From: Leucaena leucocephala
Taxonomy: Eukaryota > Streptophyta > Magnoliopsida > Fabales > Fabaceae
Reading direction: 5' to 3'
NCBI GenBank assembly: GCA_037074615.1
Contig: CM073549.1
Span: 4,903,001 to 4,967,000, forward strand
DNA: 64,000 nucleotides
Every line of letters begins with the position of its first letter. Position 1 is the stretch's first letter. This document shows positions 62,101 to 64,000 of the stretch, piece after piece. The notes under the pieces are model-generated. The model saw nothing but the letters and a program-made list of their open reading frames with translations, did no database searches and had not been told where the DNA came from. A program made the position numbers and the translations under genes.

Positions 62101-62808
62101 CATGCATCCAAGTGGAAAAAATATTTACTTAGCCGCCCAAATATGCATCCCTAGATCCATTTAGAAAAAAAATAACAATAACATTTCAGTAGAAGCCCAT
62201 TCTGAACACTGATGATAGAAAAGCAATCGACCAAATAAAACATCATGTTTGACTTGAACTTTGATTTCAAGGATACCAAGAGAAAAGTGGCAAAATCACT
62301 TTATGCTGTATAAAAACTGATTGATGGTAATTGGTTTTGTTTTCACAGCTATTCTCCCAGTCATATACACACATCAATTTTAAGGATATAAACTTCTATT
62401 TGTGCACCAAAAGCTGACATCTATATCTGGAAAGGAATAGGAGGAGTTGCATATGAACTCATTAGGAAGCTAATAAACTAAAGTGCTTTCAGAGCCCTAA
62501 CCAAAAAGACCTGCTATAGAGATCCATAATACAATGTAGATCAATGAAGTAAGCTATTGTTAAAATGAAAACCATAATTCATATTCAGCCCAACTTCACC
62601 TAGATTTGAAGAAAGGATAATTTAAAAAAACAAAAAAAAAATCTTAGTCTAGGTAAAATATACCTGGCCAAGATACCATGAACAAGAACAAGAAGATGAT
62701 CAGGGTCATTCTTCGAATTCCCAATGCTTCTGTCTAGAGACTGTCCCTGAGTAGTAGCACTCATACTTCGTGCTTGAAGACCCTGGTGTCTCCGTCCACT
62801 GTTTGTGC
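53176..62808 (-). CDS. DUF676 lipase-like (putative serine esterase), broken 3' part
   Basis: Alpha/beta-hydrolase of the DUF676 family, resembling Arabidopsis At1g29120-type proteins. Substrate unknown. Exons read on the minus strand: 62664-62808, 61755-61822, 61113-61183, 60738-61014 (or to 60977), 59282-59445, 59127-59182, 58981-59033, 53566-53734, 53369-53466, 53176-53280. The 5' end of the gene was not found. Motifs: DHLLVLVHGILAS (oxyanion region), GIDGAGKRLAEE, nucleophile motif FLVHSLGGLFARYA, ITLATPHLGVRG, FVGRTGSQLFLTDG, and SYDHMVGWRTSSIRRE with the likely catalytic His. Defects: a TAA at 53654-53656 in exon 53566-53734 removes about 95 C-terminal residues. Exon 60738-61014 has 10 extra bases with a stop unless an inner acceptor at 60978-60979 is used. 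Copia 2 sits in the intron between 58981 and 53734. The core would survive, but this may be a pseudogene. Confidence 0.75.
54058..54259 (-). repeat. Copia 2 3' LTR
   Basis: 202 bp, TG...CA. It lacks a 9-bp unit (ctcaaatcc-like) that is present in the other LTR. Confidence 0.88.
54267..58510 (-). pseudogene. Copia 2 gag-pol, one frameshift and altered RT residue
   Basis: A nearly complete copia polyprotein. It opens at 58510 (MEGSSAVLVSDKLTGENY) with the gag domain, then a zinc knuckle (CEHCKKIGHTKETCW), protease (WIVDSGASDHM), integrase (HQRLGHPNFH, CDSC, HSDLWGP, DNGTEYF, IAERKNRH), reverse transcriptase (YVDDIVLTG) and RNase H (TDADWAGDQEDRKST, VDKHFIREK). The frame shifts once near 54945, so RNase H is in a second frame (54929-54267). 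In RT motif A the usual Asp before K/N-NAFL is Gly (HQMGIKNAFLNG, near 55474), which should remove a metal-binding residue. A repeated PEPESNPL unit lies before the RT. Confidence 0.9.
58612..58822 (-). repeat. Copia 2 5' LTR
   Basis: 211 bp. On the minus strand the primer-binding site follows it at 58611-58601. Confidence 0.88.
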
Positions 62809-64000
62809 CTACAAAAGTTGATCTATACATCTGAGGTCTAAATATCTTCAAAAAAAATTTAAGTAGAGTTACTCTCAAGTTATTTTTTTCACAAAATTAT
62901 AAGACAATTTATAGATAAAAAAGGGAGAACTACCCATGGAGTAAACCTCTATACTAAATAAAAAGGAAACTAGATATTAAAGACAAATGAATCAGTGTCC
63001 TACATGCTGACTGGTTTTAAAGTCACTACTACAGGAACAACATAAATGAATTGATGCTGTTAAGCAATCAAAACGGCGCATATCTTTATTAAGGATAAAG
63101 AATTATGGAATCAGACTGCATGGAATGTGTGGTATTTGCACCTATAATATAAATCGATATTAATAAATTCTCATACCTTCTAGATTCTGAGTCTAAAATA
63201 TCTGTTGATCACAATATCTACTCTGTTCTTCCTCTAAACTAAATCAAACATTACACTTGAACATAACCCAATTTTCTCCATCTCATGTATCATGTCTAGT
63301 GGGCCATCATTTGGTGGATTAAATACCAATTCAAACTACAAAAAGGCTAAAGCATCTTTCATCCAAATAGGAAACCCTCTCAACTCCACCAAGAGTATAT
63401 GTCACTAAATTTCAAAAACAAAAATCTACGGTAACACTACAAATGCTACTATACCCAAAATCCCAAAAGTGATAACTTGTTAAACCAGTGGAGGTTACAA
63501 GTTTCACGTATCTGCAAATCTCTCTAAGTTCTGTACCCATATACTTATTCTATACAAGTGGTTTATTCTTTCAATTAAATAAATTAACTTCGTTTGTGAG
63601 ATCAGTCCCAAAAGCAAAGCCAATGTCTGAATGAAAATTGGAGATGATAAAATAATGGGTCGGGGGGAATAATCCTACAGGAGAAGCTTTCAAAAAGACC
63701 TCTGACATGTGAATTTTGTCCCACATATTGCAATGAAGATCTGTCTATGAACTTCAAACGAACATCAACTTATTTTCAAGAAACTTAGTTATAGATTTAT
63801 AAAATAAGTGGACCTCTCCTATCAAAGCAGCAGTTATTTATGGCAACGACATTCACAAAGCAAATTACTTCAAAGCTATCCAGCTCCAGCAGATGGACTA
63901 AAATGAAAACGGTCGCAGATTGGGTTTCAAGCCCCCTTTTAAGATTGCTATCCAACAGTGGTCCCTAAAGAACCATCAGATAAAACAAGTCACGCTCTAG
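62809..64000. other. Upstream part of the DUF676 gene or flank
   Basis: AT-rich. The first exon read (62664-62808) begins in phase, so an earlier exon should exist here or beyond the window. A search of the minus strand by eye did not find a convincing exon with a start codon. Confidence 0.4.

Overview
The window looks like eudicot plant nuclear DNA. It is strongly AT-rich, its genes have GT-AG introns, and it holds two Ty1/copia retrotransposons primed by initiator methionine tRNA plus many small non-autonomous transposons. The species cannot be named from the sequence. No rRNA, complete tRNA, CRISPR array or bacterial-type operon was seen. All exon models come from reading splice sites and reading-frame phase by eye.

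Left part (1-13.5 kb): a Mutator-like MITE, about 5 kb of AT-rich intergenic DNA with one doubtful gene-like patch, then a nine-exon SCAR/WAVE gene (5902-13460). This gene activates Arp2/3-driven actin assembly. Its reading frame shifts by two bases just before the conserved C-terminal Trp motif.

Middle left (13.5-24.4 kb): a foldback element and a degenerate direct duplication that carries a Stowaway-like MITE. A small three-exon membrane-protein gene follows. It has an in-frame stop ahead of its transmembrane exon, and a hAT MITE in its second intron. Two tandem secreted pollen Ole e 1-type genes (19356-20048 and 23601-24369) share one intron position.

Centre (24.4-33 kb): repeat-rich DNA. 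It holds an LTR-like stretch, a zone of alternating inverted motifs, a 2.8-kb solo LTR with a 5-bp target-site duplication, a full tRNA-derived SINE with a 17-bp target-site duplication, and a LINE RNase H remnant.

Right centre (33-51 kb): an intact intronless UGT72-type glycosyltransferase (33294-34751). A copia element follows (37055-42232) with identical LTRs but a multiply broken coding region. After it come a second RNase H remnant, a Stowaway-like MITE, and two large terminal-inverted-repeat elements that each carry a copy of the same 0.46-kb foldback MITE.

Right end (51-64 kb): a minus-strand DUF676 lipase-like gene whose last exons are duplicated in tandem (1.63 kb). A second copia element (54058-58822) sits in an intron of one copy. 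The two copies carry different disabling changes, so no full-length reading frame is possible in exon order.

The genes do not form one pathway. The SCAR protein (cell shape), the Ole e 1 pair (secreted) and the glycosyltransferase (phenolic conjugation) are ordinary plant loci spaced by repeats.
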